From the NCBI GenBank assembly GCA_016714365.1, contig JADJNH010000006.1, forward strand, positions 310,001 through 374,000: 64,000 bases of DNA, written 5' to 3'. The notes beneath the pieces were generated by a model, which saw nothing but the letters and a program-made list of their open reading frames with translations, did not search any database and was not told the DNA's origin. This document shows, in pieces, positions 34,809 through 45,297 of this stretch (its first letter is position 1; every line of letters begins with the position of its first letter). The stretch is from Candidatus Vicinibacter affinis. GTDB lineage: Bacteria; Bacteroidota; Bacteroidia; Chitinophagales; Saprospiraceae. A program made the position numbers and the translations under genes.

Positions 34809-37265
34809 TTAATTCTTAACCCTATTTTGCTCACTTTCCGACCCTGTGCCTTTGTGTTGAGGTTTAACAGTGCTAGATTTGCCAAATCGATAGGAAAAGG
34901 ACAGCGAAACAGATCTGGTATCCAATCTGCTGTTCCAGTCAGCAGCTGTATTTCTTAAATTATTTATAATACCATCTGCTCTTCTGGTGTACAAAATATC
35001 ACTTACCCCTAACTTCAGATTACCTTTGTCTTGTAATATTTTCTTCTGCAAGGAAAAATTCAGTGTTCCGAAACTTTTGATGAGGAGTTGGGCATATACA
35101 AAGTCACTTTGATAATCACCCCGAATTTCAGCATTCCAACCTTTGACGAATTGAAAACTGTTGTTTAGTGAAGCTACATAGTAATTCCCTTCAGCGTTGA
35201 GTTTTTGCGAATACAAATCACTCTTGTAAATCTGATGTCCTAGCTCGAGATATAAATTCATCCGATACCATTTGCAGATGGATTTTGAGGCATCCAATGA
35301 CAATGAAACAGCATCATTGGTGGATATATTTCCCGGACGACTGTAATAGATGCTGTCTTTAATTTCAAGCGTTTCGTTGATCCCATCTGTAGTAATTGAA
35401 TAGTTGAGGGAAGTATTGATGAAATTATTAAAAGAATAAGAAAGTGAAAAATTGGCGGAATAAGTAGGCAATAAATTAGGATTTCCACTGTAGAAAGTAA
35501 ATTTGTCCAATGGGCTAATGAAGGGATTCAAATCCTGAAAAAAAGGTCTGTCAATCCTGCGTCCAAATGAAAGCCCCCAAATATGTCGGCCTGATGCATC
35601 CGCTTGCCAGGAAGCATAAAAAGTAGGGAATAGATTCGTATATGTTCTTGTAAAACTAGTATCTTCCTTCTCCACATTGCCTAATTGATTTCCTTTCAAA
35701 TGGGTTGTTTCAGCCCTCAATCCAAACTGCATTTCTATGCGATTGAAATTTCTCGAGTAATTAAGATAAGCCGCATGTATCCATTCCATATAGAGGAATC
35801 TGTTGCTCAAATCATAATCAGGCACGGTCAAATTAGCGATGGTATTTGTGTATATGGCTTCGTTGTCTGTTTCTGTGAAGGCTGATTTTACACCCATTTC
35901 AAATTTAGATACTTTATTTAAGGGTTTAGTAAAATCTATTTTAAATGCATAGATATTAATATCTGAAGGAATCCTACCATTAATTTGATCCTGATAACCA
36001 AGAATGCCATTTGCATTGTAAAGGTAATTTTTGAAAAGCTGTTCGCTGACAGAGTGGTAGGTCACATAATCTGCATCCATCGTTAAAGTAGTGCCAAAAG
36101 TATCCAGCTGTTTGTTAAAATAGAGGTTGAAGGTGGCATTTTCAAAATTACTTTCAGTAGTATTATCTGCAACGACCCGATTAATTAGAGCGGATTGATC
36201 ATCCCGCACATAGGCCACATTATTTGTATGATCACCGGTAGGATTGAGGAGTCCTCTTGCTGAAACACCCACTGTTGTATTATTTGTTACATAGTAATCG
36301 AATCCAATTTTAGCATTCGCAGACTGCCCATCTTTGACAATAAATGAATTTTGTGCAAAGGAAGATGTGGGTATGTTCAAATCATTTCTGTAAAATCTGT
36401 TGATGTTCAGATCCTGAAAGCTATTTCTGATTCCACCATTGATATTTGCATACACACTGATTTTATGTTGGTTTAGATTCAGATTCAGACTGTTATTGCT
36501 TCTGGTGTATTGACCTTGCTGTACACTTAAAACTGTGTTCCCGTGAAAACCCAAAACTTTGGTTCTTTTGGTAATGATATTGATTACTCCTGAGTTTCCT
36601 GCGGCTTCATATTTTGCAGAAGGGTTGGTCATTATTTCAATTTGTTTGATTGTGCTTGCCGGTAGAGATTTTAAATAATTTGCAAGCTCCTGACCTGAGA
36701 GATAGCTTGGTTTGTTATCTATAAAAACAGCTACTCCAGACCTTCCCTTTAATCTGATGCTTTCATTTTGATCCAGGGTAACGCCTGGTGCGAGTTCAAG
36801 TATTTCAAGTACATTCAAGGATGCTGCAGCCAGTATGGCATCTGTGTTGACTACCATCCGGTCAATTTTACGTTCTACAAAAGGTATTTTTGCAGTAACG
36901 GTCACTTGCTCCAATAAATGAAGATCCGACATCAATACAATGTCATCGATATTTATTTGTTGTTGTTGTCCAGCAATTATTAAATTTCGACTTAAAGGTT
37001 CATAACCCCTCAAGAATACCTGCAAAATATACCTTCCTTCCGGGACTTTACTCAATTCAAAACTTCCATCCAGGTCAGTGTAATCAGAAGTGAAAATCGA
37101 GTCTGCTTGTTCTTCAGAAAGTGATACAGTTGCCAGGTCGATGGGTTTGTAATCTGCATCTATAATTTTTCCCTGGATGCTATAATTGCTTTGGGCAGTA
37201 AGCGTCCAGAAACTCGAAAACAAAATAATACTAAAAATTCCAAATTTTGACATCATGGTTAACAT
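34809..37265 (-). CDS. TonB-dependent-receptor-like outer-membrane protein
   Basis: 818 residues. A signal peptide ends near TLTAQ. An N-terminal carboxypeptidase-regulatory-like domain (about 27-110, SIQGKIIDADYKPIDLATV) is followed by a plug domain (about 130-240, ending NPSAKYEAAGNSGVINIITK) and a barrel of the outer-membrane-beta-barrel type 3 family. It should import an unknown ligand or siderophore with TonB energy. There is no SusD partner, which argues against a glycan system. Confidence 0.92.
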   Translation of the reverse strand: MLTMMSKFGIFSIILFSSFWTLTAQSNYSIQGKIIDADYKPIDLATVSLSEEQADSIFTSDYTDLDGSFELSKVPEGRYILQVFLRGYEPLSRNLIIAGQQQQINIDDIVLMSDLHLLEQVTVTAKIPFVERKIDRMVVNTDAILAAASLNVLEILELAPGVTLDQNESIRLKGRSGVAVFIDNKPSYLSGQELANYLKSLPASTIKQIEIMTNPSAKYEAAGNSGVINIITKRTKVLGFHGNTVLSVQQGQYTRSNNSLNLNLNQHKISVYANINGGIRNSFQDLNINRFYRNDLNIPTSSFAQNSFIVKDGQSANAKIGFDYYVTNNTTVGVSARGLLNPTGDHTNNVAYVRDDQSALINRVVADNTTESNFENATFNLYFNKQLDTFGTTLTMDADYVTYHSVSEQLFKNYLYNANGILGYQDQINGRIPSDINIYAFKIDFTKPLNKVSKFEMGVKSAFTETDNEAIYTNTIANLTVPDYDLSNRFLYMEWIHAAYLNYSRNFNRIEMQFGLRAETTHLKGNQLGNVEKEDTSFTRTYTNLFPTFYASWQADASGRHIWGLSFGRRIDRPFFQDLNPFISPLDKFTFYSGNPNLLPTYSANFSLSYSFNNFINTSLNYSITTDGINETLEIKDSIYYSRPGNISTNDAVSLSLDASKSICKWYRMNLYLELGHQIYKSDLYSQKLNAEGNYYVASLNNSFQFVKGWNAEIRGDYQSDFVYAQLLIKSFGTLNFSLQKKILQDKGNLKLGVSDILYTRRADGIINNLRNTAADWNSRLDTRSVSLSFSYRFGKSSTVKPQHKGTGSESEQNRVKN

Positions 37266-37812
37266 TTAAAATCAGCATCAAGTAAAGCTTCCATCAAAAA
37301 ATAATTCATCTTATATCCCCCAATCAAAAGCTGAAAAATAAATCGGCTTTCAGTTTATTGGACAAGCCTAAGGTTTGAATAATAAAGATTTTTCCGGAAG
37401 GCTCGAAGACAATTCAAATCCTCCTGACCGGGAGGAGAATTTAAATGCATTCGCCTTTTCAAATTCCATAAAACTAGATTAAAGTAATTTCAAACATGCA
37501 AAAGTACGCCCTTCTCAAAAATCATGTTTATCCAAAACTGCTAAAATCTCTCAAGATCACTCAATAAATCAAATTTCTGCACAACAAACTTTCATTATTT
37601 TATTAGAAATATTAAGAATCCAAAATAATGCAACAGCCTCTGAATTGTATTGACTTACATTATAGAATAGTATTTTGGGTGCAAATTCATGAATTAAGGT
37701 AATTGATAAATGATATTGCAGTTAATATAAAAACAGATTGAAGGTGTCAGATCTTTTAGATAGTTACCAACGAGGATCTATTCAGAATTATATCCAGTGA
37801 TTAAATAACCTA
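37266..37812. other. Intergenic leader of the receptor gene, with a hairpin
   Basis: 547 bp. A hairpin TCCTCC-TGACCG-GGAGGA lies near 37418-37436 inside AATTCAAA...GAATTTAAA, but no riboswitch class is recognised. No gene was found. The right half should contain the terminator region of the zinc-ribbon gene. Confidence 0.35.
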
Positions 37813-38406
37813 TTACTTGTTTTGCATTTTTTCAAGCGTCTTCAGAACTTCTTCTCTGTTCTTTGCAGACTTTATAAAATCCGGTAGCTTTTCCACCATC
37901 GTCATTTTAAATCTATCGGTAGTTCGCTCTCTTAAGGTTGCCCTGACGTAGTTTTCGATTTCCAGTAAATGTTTCTGGTTATAAGCCCAAATAAGTTCAC
38001 CCTTTACGCTACCCGAATACCACAGCGGCAAACCAAAAGCAGGGTCTATGGTTCCGGAAGGATGGTATTTTAATTGATAGGACTCCCAGTTTTCACTGAT
38101 GCGATTGAGCGTTGTACAATTTCCGCAAGTAACGTTTACATACTTGGGAATACTTTTTCGCTCAGTAATGTCCATAACCAACCATTCCAGACATTGACGA
38201 CATTTTGCCTTGCTTGAAATTTTGTAGCGCATGCGGTCTTTGCCTGCTTCGGAAAAATGACAAGCAGTACATTTCAATACCCCATTTTTAAAATCAAAGG
38301 GTTGCGGAACGGATACTATCGCCTTGCCTTGACATTTGGGGCAATGCACCGCAAACTCATTCATCAAATCATAGAGTCTTATCGGCTCTGATTCATATCT
38401 TTCCAT
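37813..38406 (-). CDS. Zinc-ribbon protein of unknown function
   Basis: 197 residues with three cysteine pairs arranged as ribbons: HCPKCQ (about 22-26) with CTACH (about 46-50), then CRQC (about 70-73) and CGNC (about 94-97). The C-terminal half is helical with FGLPLWYSGSVKGELIWAYN. Such proteins occur widely in Bacteroidota as TFIIB-type zinc ribbon proteins without a known role. It has no signal peptide. Confidence 0.75.
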   Translation of the reverse strand: MERYESEPIRLYDLMNEFAVHCPKCQGKAIVSVPQPFDFKNGVLKCTACHFSEAGKDRMRYKISSKAKCRQCLEWLVMDITERKSIPKYVNVTCGNCTTLNRISENWESYQLKYHPSGTIDPAFGLPLWYSGSVKGELIWAYNQKHLLEIENYVRATLRERTTDRFKMTMVEKLPDFIKSAKNREEVLKTLEKMQNK

Positions 38407-38637
38407 AAATTCTTTTCACAAAATTGAACAACATCTTTTATGAATAAATTAATATTGATAAAACCTGATTAGAATAAAAATAAATTTCAGATTTTTTAAA
38501 AATCAGTTTCAAATAATTAATTGCCAAAATTAATGAACTTTACAATTTTATCCTCATTAACTAAAATTGGAATATAATTTTAGTTGCCACATTTGAATTT
38601 GAACTGAGTTTGTGTCCAAAATTTACTAAGCCATACA

Positions 38638-39276
38638 CTATTTTAGCTTCATCAAATCCCTTAATTTCTTAATGGCAGTAGTCCTGGTATTGACATCCAA
38701 CCTCATATAAGCATTGTTGATGTGGCGTTTCAGCGTATTGATCGAAATATACAATTCCTGACTTATTTGTTGATTAGTCTTTCCTCCATAGATCAATTGC
38801 AGTACTTCAAATTCACGTTGTGAAAGTGGACTGTGTAGGGACGAATTAATTGCATCCAGATTCAAATCCACATTCTTAGGATTGCTGAACCCGGCAAAAT
38901 TAGCGAGGGAAATTTCAAGAGTGGTCAGTAATGTTTTCTCATGGAAGGGTTTTACCAGATAACCTGAAGGCTGAACCTGCTTAGCACGATCGAGGGTATT
39001 CTTATCTGAATAAGAGCTTAAAAAAACAAATGGGATCCCTAATTTTTCATGAATGTATTTCCCTAAATCAATTCCATCCTGCTTTCCTTCCAGATTGATA
39101 TCCAAAAGTACAATATCCGGCTTACCTTCCTTCAGACTGAGCATTCCTTCTTCAAAATCATAAGCGATTCCAGCCACTTCATAATCATTGTTGTTCAGAT
39201 ACATGGCAAGGTTTTCGGCGATGAGGGGTTCATCTTCTACAATGAGTACGCGTACTTTATAATTGATTTCCTCCAT
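38638..39276 (-). CDS. LuxR-type response regulator
   Basis: 212 residues. The receiver domain has Asp59 in IVLLDINLEG and Lys109 in GYLVKPF. A LuxR helix-turn-helix (REFEVLQLIYGGKTNQQIS ... NTLKRHINNAYMRL) follows. It sits 2 bases after the histidine kinase stop and is therefore a cognate pair. The two-component system is divergent from the esterase array, so that array is a candidate target; this is an inference from position. Confidence 0.94.
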   Translation of the reverse strand: MEEINYKVRVLIVEDEPLIAENLAMYLNNNDYEVAGIAYDFEEGMLSLKEGKPDIVLLDINLEGKQDGIDLGKYIHEKLGIPFVFLSSYSDKNTLDRAKQVQPSGYLVKPFHEKTLLTTLEISLANFAGFSNPKNVDLNLDAINSSLHSPLSQREFEVLQLIYGGKTNQQISQELYISINTLKRHINNAYMRLDVNTRTTAIKKLRDLMKLK

Positions 39277-39278
39277 CG

Positions 39279-41319
39279 CTATTTTTTGCTAAACTGAATT
39301 TGGATCTGTGTGCCCTGTATTCTATTCAAATCCAATTTTCCCTTTAACTTTTGAACAAATGCCCGCACCATTTTATATCCAAAACTACTGCTTCCTGCAA
39401 TATCAATACCTTCAGGGATGCCAACTCCATCATCCTTAATTCCAAGATGAATTTTTTCATCCACTTCTTTCAGACTAACCTGTATGGTGCCACCTCCCAG
39501 ATTATAAAATGCATATTTTAAAGCATTGGTCACCAATTCATTGATGATCATACCAATCGATACTACCGTATCCATATGCAATTGAATGGGATCCACTTCC
39601 ACCTGAATATTTACTTTTTCCCCTTCCTTCTGATAGGCTGTTACCAAATGGTCCACAAGATTAAGTACATAATTGGGCATGTCCACCATATTTAAGCCAG
39701 CCGAAGCATATAAATTCTGATGGATAAATGCCATGGATTGCACCCGGTGTTTACTTTCCATTAATAAATTCTGATAACCATTGTCCTGAGCATATTTGGA
39801 TTGCAAATCCAGTAAACTTGAAATAACCTGTAGATTATTCTTAACACGGTGATGAACTTCCTTATTGATAAATTCCAAATCATTTGTTTGCTTTATAATG
39901 ATGGCATTTTTTTCCTGTTGCTTTCTGAGTAAAAAGAAAACCAGCAAAGACAATCCCATCAACAGTATAATACCAAACCATAAAACAGTTTGAAAATTCT
40001 GCTCATCAACAAGTGTCGCTTTCCGTAAATCATTTTCACGAACCAAAGCTTGGCTCATGACCCGTTCTTGCTGAAGTTGCTGACTTTGCAAAGCTTGTTC
40101 CCGAACTGCTGCTTCATGCAACTGATGTTCTTGCTTCAATGTATAATCTTTCAATTGATTCTCTCTCTTCAGTCCTGCCTGCAAAAGCAATTCCCGTCTA
40201 ATTCGTTCTTCCTTTAACTGATTCTGAATTTTAAGATAATCTATCTCCCGATCCCTAATATGCACTTCGGAGTTTGATTCAATTGCTTCAGCCAACTTAC
40301 TATTTTCCTTACTGGAATAACTGGTGCTGTTATGATTCAAATATTTTATTAACTCATAAGCTTTCTGAACATTGCCATTTCTGTAATAGGCCTCTGCAAG
40401 ATTTGACTTGATGTAGTAATCAATGAAGGGCGTAAAGCCCTGATGAGAAAGCGCTTCCGCCTTGTTGAATTCTTCGAGCGCCTTTTCTTCTGATGAAACC
40501 GTCATGGCATAATTACCTTTTAATACGTGTAGGCGGACTTTAAAAAAATCTTCTTTAGGAATATCCTTTGCCTGTTCAATTTCCTGTATGATGGTGTTAA
40601 GTTCTGTGTAATTTTTATTTGTGTAGTAGAAATTTGCCAGCTCAACCTTGGATTCATAGATGGCCGGAATATTCTTTTTTAATTGTGCCAATTCCAGACT
40701 TTGCTTAATAAAAAACACTTGCAGAATCCAATCTTTCTAGGTCAAGATAAATTCTACCCAATGCCAATGCATTTTTCTGCATGGCAGAACTTTTATTTAA
40801 TTTGGTAAACAATAAGAGTGAACGGCGGTAAAAATGAATAGCCTTATCTGGTTTACTGATTTTGTCAAAAACAAGGGCCAAATCTTCCTGCAATTCAGCC
40901 ATCAATTCTTCCTCGTGATTTGATTTTGCCAGTTCCAAAGCAGACCTGATCTTTGTTGTGGAACTAAAAAAACGACCATTTTTAAAATCAATTCCGGCTA
41001 ATATTTTCAAAGCCAATGCTTCCGTATATGGATCCGATTTGTTGAGAAGTGAGTTCAGCAATTGGATGGCCTTTTCAGTACTGTCCAATTCAATTAAGGC
41101 CTGTGCTTTATAAACCTTGCACAAGTCTTCCATGGTTGCTAATTTATCATGCTGATAACTCAACATCCATTGTTCAATTACTGCCAGGGCATTATCGGGC
41201 TTATTTTCAATCAATTCAGATAAATCAGCAACCAACTGATCACGACCTAAAGGAGTGAAATGCTCTTGCCCCTCTAAGGAAAGAGATATTAAAAAGCAAA
41301 ATAGTAAGAGGACTCGCAA
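39279..41319 (-). CDS. TPR sensor histidine kinase (HisKA_2 type), reading frame interrupted
   Basis: A signal peptide (MRVLLLFCFLISLSLEGQ) is followed by a TPR-like periplasmic region, a charged coiled coil (REQALQSQQLQQERVM), a membrane segment (TVLWFGIILLMGLSLLVFFLL), HisKA_2 with phospho-His in HHRVKNNLQVISSLLDLQ, and HATPase (NELVTNALKYAF, DDGVGIP). The frame breaks at an A run (plus strand) at 40710-40715: the first part ends as SASVFY-stop and the second resumes as FIKQSLEL. Removing one base restores SASVFIKQSLEL. It may be a sequencing indel or a true split. Confidence 0.85.
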
Positions 41320-41381
41320 GATTAATTCAAAGTTACATTATTATAAATTCAAAGATAGGATTTGACGCGTGGAAAGCAATA

Positions 41382-41432
41382 ACCCTTAAGGGTGAATTTA
41401 ATTTAATTGATTGAAATCACCCTTTTGGGTGA
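41382..41432. promoter_or_regulatory. Two related palindromes between kinase and esterase array
   Basis: ACCCTTAAGGGT (41382-41393) is a perfect palindrome. TCACCCTTTTGGGTGA (41417-41432) is an inverted repeat with the same ACCC/GGGT arms. Their centres are 37 bp apart. They lie between the divergent kinase operon and the first esterase gene, where operators for the LuxR regulator would be expected. They could also form RNA hairpins. Confidence 0.4.
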
Positions 41433-41480
41433 ATGAGATGATCCGGCATGGCTATAAATTTGTTCAACAAATTATTAAAT

Positions 41481-42650
41481 ATGAAAGGAATTATTACAAT
41501 CGGAATTTTATTCTTTGCCATTCTCCAGTTAAATAGCCAGAGGCGATTTGATGTACAATTTATGTTGGATGGCAGAGTGCGAGAGAGCATTATTGTATTA
41601 CCCAGCACCCCACCACCAGCGGGTGGATATCCCGTGGTGTTTATGCTGCATGGAACCAGTGGCGATGGTTTGAAATTTTACAACATTTCCGGGTGGAAAG
41701 AATTAGGAGAGGAAGAAAATTTCATTACGGTGTTTCCATCCTCTTTACGCTGGTGCTTTACAGATGATGGAATTGAAGAGCACAATACCCGATGGGTTAA
41801 TGGTAATGTTACTGATTTTCCATGTTCCGGTCCTCCACAAGATTATGTTGACGATGTCAAATTCTTAAAAGTACTTGCAAAGCGGATTGCTGACACCTTT
41901 TCGGTAAATGAAAAAATGATATTCTGTTCAGGATTTTCGAATGGCAGTTCGATGATACATAAACTTGCCATAGATGCGGGAGATGTATTCGCAGCAGTTG
42001 CAGGTACGAGTTCACCACTGGCTGCCGGAGATTCTAGTTGGCCAGTAAACAGAATTCCTGTGTGGTTTATGGTAGGATCCCTGGATGATCGTTTTATTAA
42101 GCCACCCTTTACTGAACTTCCATTTGGCGGCGATTCTATTCTCGGTTATTTGAAAATACCTTTGAACAGAGCTTTGGTATGCCAGGGGCTGCGTAACGAA
42201 TTCATTAAAACTGAAAAGGACAGTTCACACAGCTATCAATTTCTAAACAACCTGCCTGGTGAAATTTCCAAACCCTATATTTTCACTCTGCTTAAAGGAA
42301 TGACACACCAATATCCCAATGGAGACAACTATCCACTGAGTGCCCCAAGACTTTTTTGGGAATTTTTTAAACGATCAGTAGCCGTCAGTACTAAACAAGT
42401 GGTGACATCTTCAAATGAAATTCTTGCCCTTCCAAATCCTTCAAATGATCTAATAGAAATTTCCATTCCGGAACATCATGGAAATTATCATTGGAATCTT
42501 TATGACACGCAAGGTAACTTACGTTTAAAAGGGAATCAAGCGAAGGGTGAGTTAGTACTAATTAAAAAATCCGAATTAGGCACAGGCTTATACTTGTTTC
42601 GCGTAGACCTTGGCAACAGCGCTTTAAGTCGAAAAATTATTTTTAACTAA
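41481..42650 (+). CDS. Secreted PHB-depolymerase-like esterase with T9SS domain, paralogue 1
   Basis: 389 residues from the ATG at 41481, which gives the signal peptide MKGIITIGILFFAILQLNSQ. The alpha/beta-hydrolase core has an oxyanion segment VFMLHGTSGDG, nucleophile Ser in SGFSNG, an Asp in GSLDDRF and a His in MTHQYPNG. This pattern matches polyhydroxybutyrate-depolymerase/feruloyl-esterase-like enzymes (COG3509). The C-terminus (ALPNPSNDLIEIS ... GTGLYLFRVDLG ... RKIIFN) is a T9SS sorting domain. The true substrate is unknown. First of four tandem copies. Confidence 0.88.
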   Translation: MKGIITIGILFFAILQLNSQRRFDVQFMLDGRVRESIIVLPSTPPPAGGYPVVFMLHGTSGDGLKFYNISGWKELGEEENFITVFPSSLRWCFTDDGIEEHNTRWVNGNVTDFPCSGPPQDYVDDVKFLKVLAKRIADTFSVNEKMIFCSGFSNGSSMIHKLAIDAGDVFAAVAGTSSPLAAGDSSWPVNRIPVWFMVGSLDDRFIKPPFTELPFGGDSILGYLKIPLNRALVCQGLRNEFIKTEKDSSHSYQFLNNLPGEISKPYIFTLLKGMTHQYPNGDNYPLSAPRLFWEFFKRSVAVSTKQVVTSSNEILALPNPSNDLIEISIPEHHGNYHWNLYDTQGNLRLKGNQAKGELVLIKKSELGTGLYLFRVDLGNSALSRKIIFN

Positions 42651-43833
42651 TGAATCTAAATCTTATGAAATTTAATCTCAGCTGTGTTGTTTATTTGACT
42701 TGTATGACAAGTCTTTTCGCTCAAACACGTTATGATATAAACCTAATTTCTGAAGGCCGTCTTAGGGAATGCATCGTTGTTAAGCCAAGCACAAGTCCAC
42801 CGATAGGCGGATATCCAATTGTCTTTATGTTGCACGGAACGAGCCAGGATGGCGAATTATTTTATGATAACTCCGGTTGGAAAGAATTAGGCGAACAAGA
42901 AAATTTTATCACCGTTTTTCCTAACTCCTTAAGATGGTGTTATATGGATGATGGTGTAGAAACCCATGGTTTACGATGGGTTAACGGACAAGTAACAGAT
43001 GTTCCATGTTCGGGAACACCACAGAACTACATCAGTGATGTCCATTTTCTAAAACTGTTAGCCAAAAAAATCGCAGACACATTTCCAGTCAATTCTGCAA
43101 TGATTTTTGCATCTGGTTTTTCAAATGGAAGTGGAATGATTCACAAACTAGCTATTGAAGCGGGAGATGTGTTTGCTGCTTGCGCGGGATCCGGCTCTTT
43201 TTACCAGTTGGTGATTCTGCAAGACCAATCCATCGCATTCCCGTATGGGCCATGATGGGAACAAGAGATGACAAATCAATAAGGCCTCCCTTCACGGAAA
43301 TTCCATTCGGAGATGACTCGGTTTTAGTATATTTCAACAGACCCCTTCAAAGGATGATTGATTGTCAAGGTGTAACTCAAAATTTCACAAAATTTGAAAC
43401 AGCCATCACGCATACCTATGATTTTAAAGAAAATATTTCCGGAGATACCGGACAATTGTATCGATTTACATTGGTTAAAGATATGTTCCATGTATATCCA
43501 AATGGAATGAATTTTAGGTTGGAAGCTGCGAAATTGTTTTGGGAATTTTTTAAGAACTCAGTAACCGTAAACACAGAACATCCCAGGAACATTTCAAACG
43601 AAATTCTTGCCATTCCTAATCCATCGAATGATATAATTGAGCTTTCTATTCCAGCAAATGATAAATCCTATCAATGGAGTCTATTTGATGCATACGGTCG
43701 ATTGCGGATGAACGGGAATCAAATATCAGGTGAGCGTGTTCAATGCAGGAAATCAGATTTAGGAACAGGAATGTACATTTTCCAAGTCAGGCTGGGAGAC
43801 AAAGTCATCAGTCAAAAAATAATTTTTCAATAA
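42650..43833 (+). CDS. Esterase paralogue 2, reading frame interrupted
   Basis: Same architecture as paralogue 1. Its ATG overlaps the previous stop (TAATG), so it is translationally coupled; an internal ATG at 42665 is an alternative. The nucleophile is in SGFSNG; Asp in GTRDDKS and His in MFHVYPNG complete the triad. The frame breaks at a T run, 43199-43203: 5 T are present and 6 would restore GSGSFLPVGDSARP in line with the paralogues. The two halves together give a normal length with a T9SS tail (AIPNPSNDIIELS ... SQKIIFQ). Confidence 0.85.
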
Positions 43834-43932
43834 ATATTTTCTGCACCAAACAATTAATTCTTCACTTAAAATCTATTTTGAATCGTCAGGAAGGTTCGAC
43901 TGATTTGATTGATCATACTAAATCTGAAAGAT

Positions 43933-45114
43933 ATGAAACTACATTTAAAATTAGGTATTGCATCGCTGCTATGGCTGAGCCTTACAAATTTTTATGCCCA
44001 ACAGCGGATCGATGCATCCATGCTGGTAAATCGAGAATTGCGTGAATTTGTAATCTTCAAACCATCCGGAAACTCACCTTCAGGAGGGTATCCGCTGGTT
44101 TTCATGTTGCATGGAAGTAATCAAAGCGGCCCACAATTTTACAATATATCAGGATGGAAGGAAGTAGCTGAGAGAGAAAAATTTATAGTAGTTTTTCCCA
44201 CAGCATTGATCTATTGCACTACAGAGGGCGTTCAAACAAAATGGAGTCACGGCAATACCTATTCTGTGCTTTGCCCGGGTGATACCTTAAGAGATGATAT
44301 TCCTTTTTTTTATAAAATGATAGATACGATATCAAGCATTGTACCTATAAATCAAAAAAAAATATATGCGACCGGATTTTCCAGCGGAGGAACCATGGTT
44401 CCCAAATTAACTATTGAAATGCCGGGCGTATTTGCTGCGGCAGGTTGTGGCAGTGGAAATCTGGATGAAAGAGATACCAAGCCTATGAAACCAAAAGTAC
44501 CTACCTGGGCAATACGAGGAACTCATGATCACAGTTTTATAGATAGAACTGGAAGACCTTGTCCATTTAACGATACAGCCTTAGTTGTGAATTCCAATAA
44601 TCTGAGCAACCACCTTACCTCTATGGGTTTGAGTTGGAATTTTTCCAAAGACTCAAACGCCTATTCCATTCATTATAATTTCACCGATCCCCTTCCAGGT
44701 GAATCAAAGACCTTCTTCAGATGGAGCATCTTTTACGGATTGGAACACTTATATTTTAATGGAAGCAACTACCTGAATCAATTGCCAAATCCACCCATTG
44801 AAGCTGAATTGTTTTGGGAATTTTTTAAAACAGTGTCCCTGATTAATTCTACAGAAAATAACGAACGACCATCAATGGTCACCATTTATCCAAACCCTTC
44901 TTCTGAATCAATCAACATTTTATATTCAGAAGACCCTGCAGGGGATGCTCAAATGCTAAATTTATACAACATGACCGGACAGCTTGTCTTTAAAAATTTA
45001 ATTCAGCCCAATGAGCCGGTGGTCATCCATAAATCCTCCATCGGAAGTGGCATATTCATTCTTCAATTGGCATCCCGGAAACAAAAAATAGTTCGCAAAA
45101 TTATTTTTAATTGA
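43933..45114 (+). CDS. Esterase paralogue 3 with T9SS domain
   Basis: 393 residues from the ATG at 43933 (signal MKLHLKLGIASLLWLSLTNF). It is the most divergent copy: the nucleophile motif is TGFSSG, the Asp is in GTHDHSF and the His in LEHLYFNG, and the T9SS tail is of another subtype (TIYPNPSSESINILYS ... SGIFILQLAS). All three catalytic residues are kept. The overall lengths and the order of motifs are as in the other copies. Confidence 0.86.
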   Translation: MKLHLKLGIASLLWLSLTNFYAQQRIDASMLVNRELREFVIFKPSGNSPSGGYPLVFMLHGSNQSGPQFYNISGWKEVAEREKFIVVFPTALIYCTTEGVQTKWSHGNTYSVLCPGDTLRDDIPFFYKMIDTISSIVPINQKKIYATGFSSGGTMVPKLTIEMPGVFAAAGCGSGNLDERDTKPMKPKVPTWAIRGTHDHSFIDRTGRPCPFNDTALVVNSNNLSNHLTSMGLSWNFSKDSNAYSIHYNFTDPLPGESKTFFRWSIFYGLEHLYFNGSNYLNQLPNPPIEAELFWEFFKTVSLINSTENNERPSMVTIYPNPSSESINILYSEDPAGDAQMLNLYNMTGQLVFKNLIQPNEPVVIHKSSIGSGIFILQLASRKQKIVRKIIFN

Positions 45115-45248
45115 TGCAATTCATTTCAAAATAAAATCAGCAAGGTTACCCCATATCATTAGAAATCAAAGAAAGGATCTTACTCACTTAAAACAATAAC
45201 TCGTTGGTTTGAAACTTGCGTATTTTTTGAAATAATTCTTTAAGGTAA

Positions 45249-45279
45249 TTGACTAAGTTCAGGCAAAAGACTATATTTG
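45249..45279 (+). promoter_or_regulatory. Promoter of esterase paralogue 4
   Basis: TTGAC at 45249-45253 and TATATTTG at 45272-45279, with 20 bp between TTG and the -7 box, match the Bacteroidota consensus. The -7 box ends 18 bases before the ATG. It implies that copy 4 is transcribed on its own. Confidence 0.5.
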
Positions 45280-45297
45280 TTCTAATAAATATTTATT

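Noticed and set aside
37380..37460. Riboswitch in the leader of the receptor gene
   Set aside because: There is a hairpin, but no conserved core of the cobalamin, TPP or other classes was recognised.
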